Positions 17,767 to 25,866 of a stretch of DNA of 64,000 nt are shown here, piece by piece. The first letter of the stretch is position 1. Each line of letters opens with the position of its first letter. The notes below the pieces were generated by a model. That model was given only the letters and a program-made list of their open reading frames with translations, was not told where the DNA came from and did not search any database. A program made the position numbers and the translations under genes. The stretch is from an uncultured Muribaculaceae bacterium (lineage in GTDB: Bacteria > Bacteroidota > Bacteroidia > Bacteroidales > Muribaculaceae), in contig CAJTWL010000003.1 of the NCBI GenBank assembly GCA_910579845.1, positions 62,001-126,000 on the forward strand, given 5' to 3'.

Positions 17767-18318
17767 ATGTACAAACCATATTATATTATAAAGGATGGAG
17801 CCCAGCAGGGTCCATTCGGAGTGGAGCAGTTGAAACAGCTCGCACTCACGCGTGAGACTTTTGTGTGGACTCCGGGAATGCAGGAGTGGCAGAAAGCCGG
17901 AGATCTTCCTGAACTGTCGTTTATATTTGGAGTACCGCAGGAGGAGGAATCTGCGTTCGGCAGCTATGCGATGCCGGAACAACGTCCTCCGCATGCTTAT
18001 AATTCCGGCAGACCGTATGATAACATGAATCCGGCACCTGTTCAGCATACCAATTGGCTTCCTTGGGCTATCGCCGCTACAGTTGCCGGTGCGTTATTCT
18101 CCTGTATAGGACTGATATTCGGCATTATAGGTATAACAAACGCTTCCAAGGCAAACCGTCTGTATATGGAGGGTGTTGTGGATTCTGCAGAATCTGCGAA
18201 TTCTACAGCCAAAATAATGACCATCATTGCTATATCCTTGGCTGTTGTGGGAATAATACTTGTCGCCAGTGGTTTGTCTTCGGAGATTGCGATGAAGTTG
18301 CTGGAGAATTATCAGTAA
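17767..18318 (+). CDS. GYF_2 domain / CD225-like two-TM membrane protein
   Basis: A 183-residue protein starting 16 bases after the secA stop, so probably cotranscribed. Residues 1-55 form a GYF_2 (DUF4339) domain, with YYIIKDGAQQGPFG and the FVWTPGMQEWQKAGD stretch, a likely peptide-binding module. A Pro-rich linker follows, then a CD225/dispanin-like pair of membrane helices (about 97-125 and 150-175) separated by a polar loop containing NASKANRLYMEG. The function is unknown; such proteins are common in Bacteroidota. The gene 13 bases downstream has the same architecture. Confidence 0.75.
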   Translation: MYKPYYIIKDGAQQGPFGVEQLKQLALTRETFVWTPGMQEWQKAGDLPELSFIFGVPQEEESAFGSYAMPEQRPPHAYNSGRPYDNMNPAPVQHTNWLPWAIAATVAGALFSCIGLIFGIIGITNASKANRLYMEGVVDSAESANSTAKIMTIIAISLAVVGIILVASGLSSEIAMKLLENYQ

Positions 18319-18330
18319 GGTCTCTCTCGT

Positions 18331-18927
18331 ATGACACAGTATTTTGCGATGCTTGACAATAATTGTCAGGGACCGTTCCTGCTCGATCAGCTGGATAGGG
18401 CAGGAGTGAGACCTGATACTTATGTTTGGTCGAAAAATATGGCTGACTGGGAAAAAGCTATAGATGTAGAGGAAATAAGAGATTACTTCCGTAAGCATCT
18501 CGATGAAAAGCGTGAAAGGATAATACATTCGGATTCCGAGAATCAAAAAAACGGCAATATAAATACGAATGTCGAGAAACAGCAGGTTAATGTTTTTTCA
18601 AGATATGGCTTGGAGTTCCCCGTTCAGGAAGAGGAGGAGGATCTTGACCGTCCTCCGGTGTCATATATCATACCGGCTGTAATATCTACGCTGTTATGCT
18701 TCCCGATTACAGGCGCAATGGCAATTTATTACTCCATAAAGGCACGCCGGGAATGGGGGTATGCTGTTATGAGTGAATCGGATAAAGGACGTGAACCTTA
18801 TACTCCGGAAGAGAGATTGGAGTATAAGAAGAATGCGCATTATTGTGAACGTATGGCAAAAATGTGGATTGGCATAACATTCTTCATCGGAATAATAGCG
18901 TATGCTACAATTATTGGAAATGCATAA
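18331..18927 (+). CDS. GYF_2 domain / CD225-like two-TM membrane protein, second copy
   Basis: A 198-residue paralogue of the upstream gene, beginning 13 bases after its stop. The N-terminal GYF_2 domain (QYFAMLDNNCQGPFLLDQL...TYVWSKNMADWEKA) is followed by a longer charged linker (about 55-108) and a CD225-like helix pair (about 110-135 and 172-195) with YYSIKARREWGYAVMSESDKG between. The sequences have diverged well beyond recent duplication. A weak hairpin (AAAAGAGGT...ACCTTTTT, 18934-18958) follows and may end the secA transcript. Confidence 0.7.
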   Translation: MTQYFAMLDNNCQGPFLLDQLDRAGVRPDTYVWSKNMADWEKAIDVEEIRDYFRKHLDEKRERIIHSDSENQKNGNINTNVEKQQVNVFSRYGLEFPVQEEEEDLDRPPVSYIIPAVISTLLCFPITGAMAIYYSIKARREWGYAVMSESDKGREPYTPEERLEYKKNAHYCERMAKMWIGITFFIGIIAYATIIGNA

Positions 18928-19002
18928 TATCTCAAAAGAGGTTTAGATACACCTTTTTAGGCCAATCTTTATAAACTTTATAATATAAAGTCGAAGGGAA
19001 AC

Positions 19003-19033
19003 TTGTAATATATTATAAAAAGATGTAACTTTG
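19003..19033 (+). promoter_or_regulatory. Bacteroidota-type promoter for tRNA-Gly
   Basis: TTG at 19003-19005, exactly 20 bases, then TAACTTTG at 19026-19033 (exact TAnnTTTG). It lies 28 bases upstream of the mature tRNA 5' end. Confidence 0.65.
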
Positions 19034-19061
19034 CAATGATTAGAAGTTAATGATGGAGGTT

Positions 19062-19134
19062 GCGGTAATAGCTCAGTTGGTAGAGCATCAGCTTCCCAAG
19101 CTGAGGGTCGCGGGTTCGAGTCCCGTTTACCGCT
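19062..19134 (+). tRNA. tRNA-Gly (anticodon CCC)
   Basis: A complete cloverleaf: acceptor stem GCGGTAA with TTACCGC, D-arm GCTC...GAGC, anticodon stem TCAGC/GCTGA closing the loop TTCCCAA (anticodon CCC, reads GGG), and T-arm CGGGTTCGAGTCCCG. The discriminator base is T and CCA is not encoded. The next identifiable coding trace is an integrase remnant 210 bases downstream, which suggests this tRNA has been an integration site. Confidence 0.96.
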
Positions 19135-19144
19135 CAAAAAATGT

Positions 19145-19190
19145 AAAAGGTTGATTGTTAGCTTAGTAATAGCAATAATCAACCTTTTTT
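19145..19190 (+). terminator. tRNA terminator
   Basis: AAAAGGTTGATT (19145-19156) pairs over 12 bp with AATCAACCTTTT (19177-19188), and the run of T continues to 19190. It lies 11 bases after the tRNA. Confidence 0.75.
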
Positions 19191-19345
19191 ATGCTTAAAT
19201 ATCGACCAGAGATTCCGCCATAATAGCGAACTTTCAGCACTTTTTGGGCGTTTTTATACTGAACTGTTTATCCATTGTTTACCCAACTGAAGATCAAATG
19301 GTTACATAGGCATTTATATTCTATATTGTTAATGTTCAACAATTT

Positions 19346-19474
19346 ATGGCTACCTCAATAAAATATACCATACGCGAGGAGCGTCCCCGTCCTGACGGCT
19401 CGTTCCCTATCCGAATTAGGATAACCCATAACCGAAAAATCAAATATCTGCTTATGCGCGTAAGGCGTAATTAA
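19346..19474 (+). pseudogene. tyrosine integrase, N-terminal remnant
   Basis: An ATG at 19346 opens a 42-codon frame (begins MATSIKYTIREERPRPDG, continues SFPIRIRITHNRKIKYLL, stops TAA 19472-19474). The start resembles the first strand-hairpin of Bacteroidota tyrosine recombinases, in which a short beta motif ending RITHNR..KY precedes the SAM-like core-binding domain. Everything after residue 40 is missing, with no catalytic Arg/His/Tyr region nearby. Its position just after a tRNA gene fits a decayed integrative element. The call rests on short similarity judged by eye. Confidence 0.5.
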
Positions 19475-19476
19475 AA

Positions 19477-19544
19477 GGGCGACACTTTGGTTGTATCGCC
19501 CCACTTATTTAAAAATATAAAAGAGTCGCTATTTTGCGACTCTT
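19477..19544. terminator. two hairpins; terminator for the minus-strand 326-residue gene
   Basis: GGGCGA/TCGCCC pairs at about 19477-19500. A perfect 9-bp stem AAGAGTCGC (19521-19529) / GCGACTCTT (19536-19544) is followed on the minus strand by TTATATTTTT, so it should end transcripts from the gene at 19681-20655. The stretch 19545-19680 shows no other feature. Confidence 0.5.
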
Positions 19545-19680
19545 GTTAATTGTTAAACACTAATGAGTATTATTATTTGCTAATCTGTATTGTGAGGAGT
19601 TTTAGGAGGAATATTCATATCCTCTTTATATGCTGATTAAGTTTCAGCTTCGCCTTGATTGTTTGTCATATAAGTCTTTT

Positions 19681-20655
19681 TTATTCTACATTCAATGCAA
19701 AAATAAAACCTTGCTTTGGTAATATAACGCCTGAATGAACCATTATAATAGTATTTTGTTTAGTATTTTTAACTTCTTGGAATGGGTCAAATGAGCCTCG
19801 GTCAAAGAAATTAGCATTTATGCCTTCATCAAGTAATAAAGAAATATGCATATTGTGAATGTAACGTCGTGCTTTATATGCAATGGTGTAGTCGTCATGT
19901 ATGCAATATGTTTTTTCAATTACAAATTTGAAATGATATCTCTTGGCTCCGCTTAAATTTAATTTGCTTTCCATTATGACTTCAGCTGTCCCAACTCTTC
20001 TATGGGATGTTTCGGCTGAATTGTACTCTGTATCATTTATATAGATACGATGCCTTACACAGTCTTCTGGACGACCAATATGTTCAGGAATTATTGTGGT
20101 GGATTTTACGGAATATTCAACAGCCTCCACAGTCTCTGCAATAATGTCGAAAACCATAGTTTCGGTAGTTGAAATTAATCCTTTGGCTTTGTCAACCCAT
20201 TTGACAACAATGTCCTCGGTGAAATTATCATAATAACTAATTTCATTTTTATTGGGGAGATACTTACTCATTGCATCTAATATTTCTCGATGGATGCAAT
20301 GAAACTTATTCTTGAACATCTGTTTTGTAGTGTTCTCCCAGATTGTTTTAAGGTCGATTCTTTTACTAAGTAGTTCTTTCCCATAAACTACGTTAGTCAG
20401 TTCTTCAGTAAAAACACCTTTCCATTGTGCCACACTTGTCAGAAATCCAACAACACCACCAATTAAAAGAATATCACCTAGGCTAATAAACAGATTAGCC
20501 CAAAATAAACATTTCGACCATAGAGGAATAATGTCATCTTGGTAATAAATGAAAATATGACCCATTAAATAGCTTATAAGTCCAAGGATGAAAGCAATCC
20601 ATCCTGAAGCTTCTTTTAACGAGTCTTTAGAAAACATTGGCAATTTGAATTTCAT
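19681..20655 (-). CDS. two-TM membrane protein of unknown function
   Basis: I do not recognise this family. About 324 residues: a short basic N-terminus, two close membrane helices (about 18-40 and 50-75), and a 240-residue soluble C-terminal domain of mixed alpha/beta character with no motif I can name. The topology resembles prokaryotic 2-TM effector or sensor proteins, but that is only architecture. The ATG at 20655 is preferred over GTG at 20661. It has its own promoter and terminator, is AT-rich compared with neighbouring core genes, and sits just inside the tRNA-linked accessory stretch, so horizontal acquisition is likely. Confidence 0.6.
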   Translation of the reverse strand: MKFKLPMFSKDSLKEASGWIAFILGLISYLMGHIFIYYQDDIIPLWSKCLFWANLFISLGDILLIGGVVGFLTSVAQWKGVFTEELTNVVYGKELLSKRIDLKTIWENTTKQMFKNKFHCIHREILDAMSKYLPNKNEISYYDNFTEDIVVKWVDKAKGLISTTETMVFDIIAETVEAVEYSVKSTTIIPEHIGRPEDCVRHRIYINDTEYNSAETSHRRVGTAEVIMESKLNLSGAKRYHFKFVIEKTYCIHDDYTIAYKARRYIHNMHISLLLDEGINANFFDRGSFDPFQEVKNTKQNTIIMVHSGVILPKQGFIFALNVE

Positions 20656-20676
20656 TTTCACATTGTTTGTTTACAG

Positions 20677-20708
20677 CAAATTTAGCGTTAAAAGTTGACA
20701 ATTCCCAA
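20677..20708 (-). promoter_or_regulatory. Bacteroidota-type promoter for the 2-TM protein
   Basis: Minus strand: TTG at 20708-20706, a 21-base spacer, TAAATTTG at 20684-20677. It is 22 bases upstream of the ATG. Confidence 0.5.
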
Positions 20709-20750
20709 TCTTAATATAATTATCAAATCATCTAACCGGCTTTCTCCATT

Positions 20751-20780
20751 TTGTTTTATAAAATATACTGTGTATCTTTG
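20751..20780 (+). promoter_or_regulatory. Bacteroidota-type promoter for the PH-domain pair
   Basis: TTG at 20751-20753, 19 bases, TATCTTTG at 20773-20780. It lies 31 bases before the ATG at 20812. The sequence between (ACATCTTTG) partly repeats the -7 box. Confidence 0.6.
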
Positions 20781-20811
20781 AAATTATAATGACTACATCT
20801 TTGAAATTGAT

Positions 20812-21321
20812 ATGAATAATCTTCAGATTGAAATAAATACCGAGACAACAGACAGGATTGATGATCTCAGCTACGAACCGGTGAGTCCGAAATACAGATC
20901 AGTGCAGACGGCAAGCGCCGCCATCTCCTACGCACTACTGTCTGCCCTCGCCTTGTTTCTGCTTCTCTCCGACATCTCATGGCCATGCATAGTTGCCGAA
21001 ACCGTGATTGTTTCCTCCTTCATCATCAATCTTTTGATACTCAGGAAAGCGTATCAGTTCAAGGGATATGCACTCCGTGAACATGACATAACCTACCGCA
21101 GCGGAGTGATATTTCCTAAAATCACTACAATACCCTTCTCCAAAATACAACAGGTCAGTATCAGTCAGAACCCTGTATCCAAATTCTTCGGTTTATGCGC
21201 AATCGATGTTGTCAATGGAGCTCAAGGTTTATCATCGCTCGTTATTCAAGGTCTCACCAAAGAAAAGGCAGAAAGAATCAAGAATGTCATAACACAAAGA
21301 CTGAATAACGATCATGACTGA
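20812..21321 (+). CDS. bacterial PH-domain membrane protein (YdbS-like)
   Basis: A 169-residue protein: two membrane helices (about 38-60 and 62-80) followed by one bacterial PH domain (bPH2) recognisable by ITYRSGVIFPKITTIPFSKIQQVSI and NPVSKFFGL. In B. subtilis the homologous pair YdbS/YdbT contributes to resistance to bacteriocins; a general envelope role is inferred here. Its last eight bases overlap the start of the next gene, so the two are cotranslated. Confidence 0.82.
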   Translation: MNNLQIEINTETTDRIDDLSYEPVSPKYRSVQTASAAISYALLSALALFLLLSDISWPCIVAETVIVSSFIINLLILRKAYQFKGYALREHDITYRSGVIFPKITTIPFSKIQQVSISQNPVSKFFGLCAIDVVNGAQGLSSLVIQGLTKEKAERIKNVITQRLNNDHD

Positions 21322-22810
21322 CTTCTCCGTTCCTCAGAGAATGAGCCTCGGCGCGTTCTTTATCTATTTTCTGAAATTCTTCAGACTTACCCTAAACGCA
21401 AGCATCATATATCTGGCATATGAAATCTTCAAATCTGAAAGTGGCTTCATCGGAAATCTGCTGAAGATCGCAACCATAATCGGCTGTACTGCCGCTTTAG
21501 CGCTGATTCTTGCCTCCATGGCGTTTTTTAAGATCAGATTTTATGTCGAAAACGGCAATCTCATCTACAGGCACCACCTTATCAGCAATACTGTCACCAC
21601 TATACCTCTCAACCGCATACACACGTTGCGCACGCGACAAGGTCTTTTCTACCGTATTCTCAACGTTAGAGGCGTACTGTTCGATACTCTTGCATCCAAA
21701 GGTGAGGAGATCGAGCTGATACTCAACGAATCAGACTGGCAAAGCCTTATCAACCGTATTGAGAGGCAAGAGCAACCACAGACCGAAAATCCGGAGGTGC
21801 CACCAGTCTTCAATCCGACATCATTCAAGAGGTTCAGCGACAAAGATCTTGTTTTTGACGCACTCTGTCAGAACCACCTTAAGGGGATGGTGGTGTTGGG
21901 CGGATTAATTGCCATTATCTTCAACTTTCTGTCAGACCTCTCTGAAAATGCCATCCACAAGATCGCAAACTATATTGAATCGCACTTGGATCTTTTCGCT
22001 GTATCTGTAACAGGGGTCGCTATGATTATGGCAACCGCTTATGTGGTGTCGCTCATGCTCTGGCTCGGGAAAGTGCTGCTCCGATATTTCGACCTCACGC
22101 TTTCATATGACAGCAAGACTCTTGCTTTCACTCACGGACTGTTCTCGCGCTTAACCAGCCGCTTCTCACACAACAAGATCTGCACTATATGGATCAAGCG
22201 CAATTACTTTGAGAAACGATTCGGACTTTGCACCATCGCTCTGAAGCAGGCTTTGAACGCAAGCGCACAAAAAGAGGAAGACAACCTGAAGATTTACGGA
22301 AAAGACTGTTCCGACTTTTTCCTTGACTGGTGGCTCGGACAAGGCTACGGATCGGAGGCAGACCTCTCCACTGCGAAATCCGGCAAGGGAGTATTCATAC
22401 ACTCACTGTTGCCCGATCTTCTTCTCTCTTCCGTGGCAACAGCGGCATTATGGTATTTCGAGTTATACAGTTGGATAACCATTCCTGCCATTTATCTGCT
22501 GGCAAGCATCCCCAAAGGCATCATGACGATGCGCCACAGCTATATCTCGCTCAAAGAGTCTTATCTCATCATCAGCAATGGTCGCTTCGCTGAAATAAAG
22601 AATTACTTGAAATACGACAACGTGGAGGTCGTAAGAATAACACGTACCCCGCTGTCGCGAGTTACAGGTCGGGTTTCCCTCTCACTGTCAACATCCGGCT
22701 CCTCCTTCACCATCAGAAGCCTAAGACAAGAAAACGCCCTTCATATTTACGAGTCGCTGCTCGCCAAATTAATAATCTGCAAGGATGCGACAACAGTTAC
22801 AGCAGTCTGA
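21314..22810 (+). CDS. multi-PH-domain membrane protein (YdbT-like)
   Basis: A 498-residue partner of the preceding gene. It contains three bPH2 repeats separated by pairs of membrane helices (helices near residues 13-33, 45-68, 192-212, 228-255, 365-400). The PH signatures are VTTIPLNRIHTLRTRQGLFYRILN, RLTSRFSHNKICTIWIKRNYFEKRFGL and LKYDNVEVVRITRTPLSRVTG. This matches the YdbS/YdbT layout of one short and one long subunit. Base composition is like the core genome, so it may be ancestral rather than part of the accessory stretch around it. Confidence 0.82.
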   Translation: MTDFSVPQRMSLGAFFIYFLKFFRLTLNASIIYLAYEIFKSESGFIGNLLKIATIIGCTAALALILASMAFFKIRFYVENGNLIYRHHLISNTVTTIPLNRIHTLRTRQGLFYRILNVRGVLFDTLASKGEEIELILNESDWQSLINRIERQEQPQTENPEVPPVFNPTSFKRFSDKDLVFDALCQNHLKGMVVLGGLIAIIFNFLSDLSENAIHKIANYIESHLDLFAVSVTGVAMIMATAYVVSLMLWLGKVLLRYFDLTLSYDSKTLAFTHGLFSRLTSRFSHNKICTIWIKRNYFEKRFGLCTIALKQALNASAQKEEDNLKIYGKDCSDFFLDWWLGQGYGSEADLSTAKSGKGVFIHSLLPDLLLSSVATAALWYFELYSWITIPAIYLLASIPKGIMTMRHSYISLKESYLIISNGRFAEIKNYLKYDNVEVVRITRTPLSRVTGRVSLSLSTSGSSFTIRSLRQENALHIYESLLAKLIICKDATTVTAV

Positions 22811-22883
22811 TTTTATTGCAATAAGGCATAAGAAAAGTGCTAACCTGCATTACGAAAATTACATAATGGGATTCTACATCCAG

Positions 22884-23277
22884 TCATTCAAGTGGTGTTT
22901 TGGCACCTGCGTCATTCGCGGTTCCGGCAAGTTGTGTGTTGTGATGGCGCATCTCATTTCGCAAAAGTAATCTTTTCTCTTCATCCTCCATGAGGACGCT
23001 TTGGTTCATAAGGATTTCCGCCCGGCGAGTCTATATTGCAAAATAAGTCTGAGCTTGAGCAACAATAGGTTTCGCAGAAATTGCGTTCTGCATGGCAAGA
23101 TAGCAGGCATATCGACTCATAAGGACCGTAACAATTTGTTTTTTCAGCATTAGATCCAATCTGAACCATTTCGGACTTTACCACGAAATGGTCATCCGGA
23201 TTTACGCCACTATTTGCACACGCCCTATAAGCACGACGTGTAACTTCCTCAAAAGTTCTGTAATCAGAGTATTTTTC
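22884..23277 (-). pseudogene. DinD-like (DNA-damage-inducible protein D) pseudogene
   Basis: Three minus-strand segments together spell a DinD/Bro-N-type protein. Segment 1 is EKYSDYRTFEEVTRRAY..ACANSGVNPDDHF through MVQIGSNAEK. After a frameshift near 23105, segment 2 reads LMSRYACYLAMQNAISAKPI then VAQAQTYFAI. A stop where the family has Gln (TAG, from CAG) precedes segment 3, TRRAEILMNQSVLMEDEEKR then LLLRNEMRHHNTQL. The N-terminal 30 or so residues and the C-terminus are missing. Intact DinD is an SOS-induced protein that counteracts RecA. At least one frameshift and one nonsense change make it non-functional. Confidence 0.75.
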
Positions 23278-23717
23278 GCTAATTGCTGTTCAAGCCTTTT
23301 AGCGTACTTATCATCCCGGTTTTACCCAGCCTCATTGACCGCTTTTCAAGGTCAAATCCCATAGGAATATCAGATTGTCTGCCAAAATCAACTGCCATAA
23401 TCACCGCATTGTACTAGAAAACTAAAATTTAAATATATTTTTAACGATTTTTTGAGTTTTCAAAATAATTTATGAAATTTGCATATCAGAGCCTTCATGC
23501 AGGAGCCCAGGTTCGGGTTAAGCGGGAGGTGATGAACAGACATAATTAGAAAGCGTTTATCCGCGCTGATTCTTGACGAATAGGAATTCTCGCAAAAATT
23601 CATTTAGAAGTCAAGGATTGAGCAACGGTAGATGCCCGTGGATGTGTAATATTTTGCATTCGACAATACATCTTGTGAAAGATATATCCGGACGCATTGA
23701 TTGCATATACAAGCGTG
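23278..23717. other. gene-free decayed region
   Basis: Only short broken frames are present on either strand. One minus-strand fragment (from an ATG at 23398) begins MAVDFGRQSDIPMGFDLEKR and stops within 40 codons; I cannot assign it. The stretch lies between the DinD remnant and the BspA-like gene and looks like eroded mobile DNA. Confidence 0.4.
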
Positions 23718-23779
23718 GGCTTCTGCGTTGCCGTCCGATTTCTAAAGGGCAATGCGAGAAGCCTCTATTCGTAGGACGG
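23718..23779 (+). ncRNA. possible structured RNA with pseudoknot upstream of the BspA-like gene
   Basis: GGCTTCTGCGTTGCC (23718-23732) pairs with GGCAATGCGAGAAGCC (23748-23763) with one bulge. The loop GTCC (23733-23736) can pair with GGAC at 23774-23777, giving an H-type pseudoknot 84 bases before the ATG at 23863. It could be a 5' UTR element or an imprint of a decayed element. Both strands also carry short frames, so RNA function is only a possibility. Confidence 0.25.
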
Positions 23780-23862
23780 TAACAGATACAGATTCCTGCG
23801 CTTTTCTTTTTTATACCATTAGTTGATGCCAACGAGGGATGACCGCGGCAATTTTTTTAGTT

Positions 23863-24780
23863 ATGTTAAAAAAAATTATTATTGCAATCATGTTGTTGCA
23901 GCCATTGGTGTTTACATCATGCGGAGGAGATGAACCGGATGCTCCTGATTCGGGAGGTACTGAGGGACTTGATATTGTAATTAGGGGAGATACTGCGCCT
24001 AAAGGCATACAGTTTCGTAGAATAAATGAAACTGACTTCATGCTGAACTATGTCACTTATAGCATAACAGATGGTCATCTGAGTGTTATAGGTGGCGATA
24101 ACTTAGAAATTGGAGCGGTATTGAATGGAAAAGTCTCAATTGTAAGTTCCGTAACAATTGATGGGGTTAAGTATCCTGTTAGAGAGATTGAAAATAGAGC
24201 TTTTAAAAAATTTGATAATATTATACAAATAGACTTGCCCAATTCTATTTCTAAGATAGGATCTTATGCATTTAATCAATGTTTAAATCTTGAAAATATT
24301 AAATTGCCTGATAATCTAACCTGTATTCCAGATGGATGTTTTAGTGGTTGTAAAAAATTGGAATCTCTTAAGATTCCGAATTCGACAACTATAATTGAAT
24401 CATACGCTTTTTGTGAAACTAATTTTAGATATTTTTTAATTCCTGATAAAGTAACAGTTATTGGTGAACGTAGCTTTTCCTATTGTAATAATTTAGAATA
24501 TATAATTTGCGGAAGATCAGTTAAAAAAATAGATGGGTACGCTTTCAGTTACTGCAAAAAAATACGTTGTTTTTATTTTTTGGGGAGCGTTCCTCCAGAT
24601 ATTAATTATAATGCGTTCTATTTTATGGATGGCAATGGGTATATACATAATTCAATAGCAAACTTAATAGCGTATTGCCTATCTAATAGTATTGATAGAT
24701 ATAACGCAAATAAAGTTTTTAAATATTATTTCTCTAAAATTGAGACTTTTGATCCAAAAACTTTACCAATTGAAATATAG
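23863..24780 (+). CDS. BspA-like leucine-rich-repeat (LRR_5) lipoprotein
   Basis: A surface-exposed or outer-membrane lipoprotein of 305 residues. The lipobox ends at Cys20 (VFTSC) and is followed by an acidic GGDEPDAPD linker that favours surface export in Bacteroidota. Residues about 110-270 contain five or six LRR_5 repeats of the BspA kind (SIS.IGSYAFNQCLNLENIKLP, TTIIESYAFCET, VTVIGERSFSYCNNLEYI, KIDGYAFSYCKKI). BspA proteins bind host matrix or other bacteria; here adhesion is inferred only. The region is strongly AT-rich and lies in the accessory stretch. ATG 23863 is chosen because it directly precedes the signal peptide. The next gene starts five bases after its stop. Confidence 0.82.
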   Translation: MLKKIIIAIMLLQPLVFTSCGGDEPDAPDSGGTEGLDIVIRGDTAPKGIQFRRINETDFMLNYVTYSITDGHLSVIGGDNLEIGAVLNGKVSIVSSVTIDGVKYPVREIENRAFKKFDNIIQIDLPNSISKIGSYAFNQCLNLENIKLPDNLTCIPDGCFSGCKKLESLKIPNSTTIIESYAFCETNFRYFLIPDKVTVIGERSFSYCNNLEYIICGRSVKKIDGYAFSYCKKIRCFYFLGSVPPDINYNAFYFMDGNGYIHNSIANLIAYCLSNSIDRYNANKVFKYYFSKIETFDPKTLPIEI

Positions 24781-24784
24781 AATA

Positions 24785-25570
24785 ATGGCTTCGCAAGAAA
24801 ATCTGTTTTATACTTTACAGAAGGTTTCAGTTGACACTGCTATTATGCATTATATGAAACTGGATTATCTTTTAGAACTTTTGGATAGAAGAAAGTTTTA
24901 TGTAAGTCTCAAGAAAAATTTTAAGGATAAGAATGAGATTTCGCCACCGCTTAAGCACATGTTCCCGGTTTACCAAGCAAGAGTTGATATCCCTGATAAT
25001 AAATTGCGTGAAGATCTAAATCATATGCAGTCAAAATATAAAGATTATAAAGATCTCCAGGATATTCCGGCATCTTGTTGGACTTTGAAACCTTTCGAGG
25101 ATTTTCTGATGTGGAAGAGTTATACTTCTATGGATAGATCTTCTGTCCCAAAGAATGATGCGTGTGGAAATGATATATATGATTATGAAAAGGAGTTGGG
25201 GATATGCATAAAAACAACCATCGGGAATGTTGTTGCATCATTGACTTATCCTGATTTTGATATTTTCTGTGGCAAAATGATATATCAAAATTATCCATTT
25301 TACAGAAATAAGGAAGCTTTTACAAAATCAGTTTATTTCAGAGGGGAAGAGGAATTCCGGTTCTACTTTGTTCCCCAAGATACTGCTTATAAGCCAGATG
25401 ATCATATTGAGTTGGATGTCAATCCTGATGTTTTGATTGATGAAGTCATATTGTCTCCATTCTTTAAAAAGGTTGAGTCTGAAAGAATTGCTAACGTGTT
25501 GAGTGCACGTTATAATATAAAATGTAGACTATCGGGAATTGAACTAATTATTAACGACGAAAAGAAATAA
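24785..25570 (+). CDS. DUF2971-like protein
   Basis: A 261-residue soluble protein. The opening YMKLDYLLELLDRRKFYVSLKKNFKDKNE matches the DUF2971 pattern (a Leu-rich helix, then a K/R-x-F/W-x-S strand and an Asn/Asp/Glu-containing turn). The later blocks SCWTL..FEDFLMWKSYT, GICIKTTIGN and FRGEEEFRF are also as in that family. The biochemical role of DUF2971 is unknown; members often occur in variable genomic regions. The ATG at 24785 follows the BspA-like stop by five bases, so the two genes form a unit. It is AT-rich like its partner. Confidence 0.65.
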   Translation: MASQENLFYTLQKVSVDTAIMHYMKLDYLLELLDRRKFYVSLKKNFKDKNEISPPLKHMFPVYQARVDIPDNKLREDLNHMQSKYKDYKDLQDIPASCWTLKPFEDFLMWKSYTSMDRSSVPKNDACGNDIYDYEKELGICIKTTIGNVVASLTYPDFDIFCGKMIYQNYPFYRNKEAFTKSVYFRGEEEFRFYFVPQDTAYKPDDHIELDVNPDVLIDEVILSPFFKKVESERIANVLSARYNIKCRLSGIELIINDEKK

Positions 25571-25592
25571 AATACGATTGGCGTGAGGATTG

Positions 25593-25636
25593 CCCTGTGT
25601 CAGGAATTATAAGCTTGGCACAGGGTTTTGTATTTT
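25593..25636 (+). terminator. terminator after the BspA-like/DUF2971 unit
   Basis: CCCTGTG (25593-25599) pairs with CACAGGG (25619-25625), extended by CA/TG beside it, and is followed by TTTTGTATTTT. The rest of the gap up to 25866 is AT-rich and shows nothing else beyond a GGAGG ribosome-binding site close before the lysozyme gene. Confidence 0.65.
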
Positions 25637-25866
25637 GCACATATAATCTTTCTAACGTATTGTATGGAGTCAAAAATAATTTGTAAAAACGTAATGTATT
25701 TCATAATAGGAAGGGGAAATAATTTATTTGGGAAGCTGTGGCAATGGTAATAATGAAGCTCACAAACTCAGGTTGAATATTGTTTATATTTAACATTAAG
25801 TATAAATTAATTTGAACACTTACTTATAAATTTCTTTATTTGGAGGAAAACGCTTAATTTTACAAT

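Noticed and set aside
23611..23832. 73-residue minus-strand frame before the BspA-like gene
   Set aside because: No start signal, odd Cys/Arg-rich composition and alternative broken frames; more likely by-product of the structured or decayed region.
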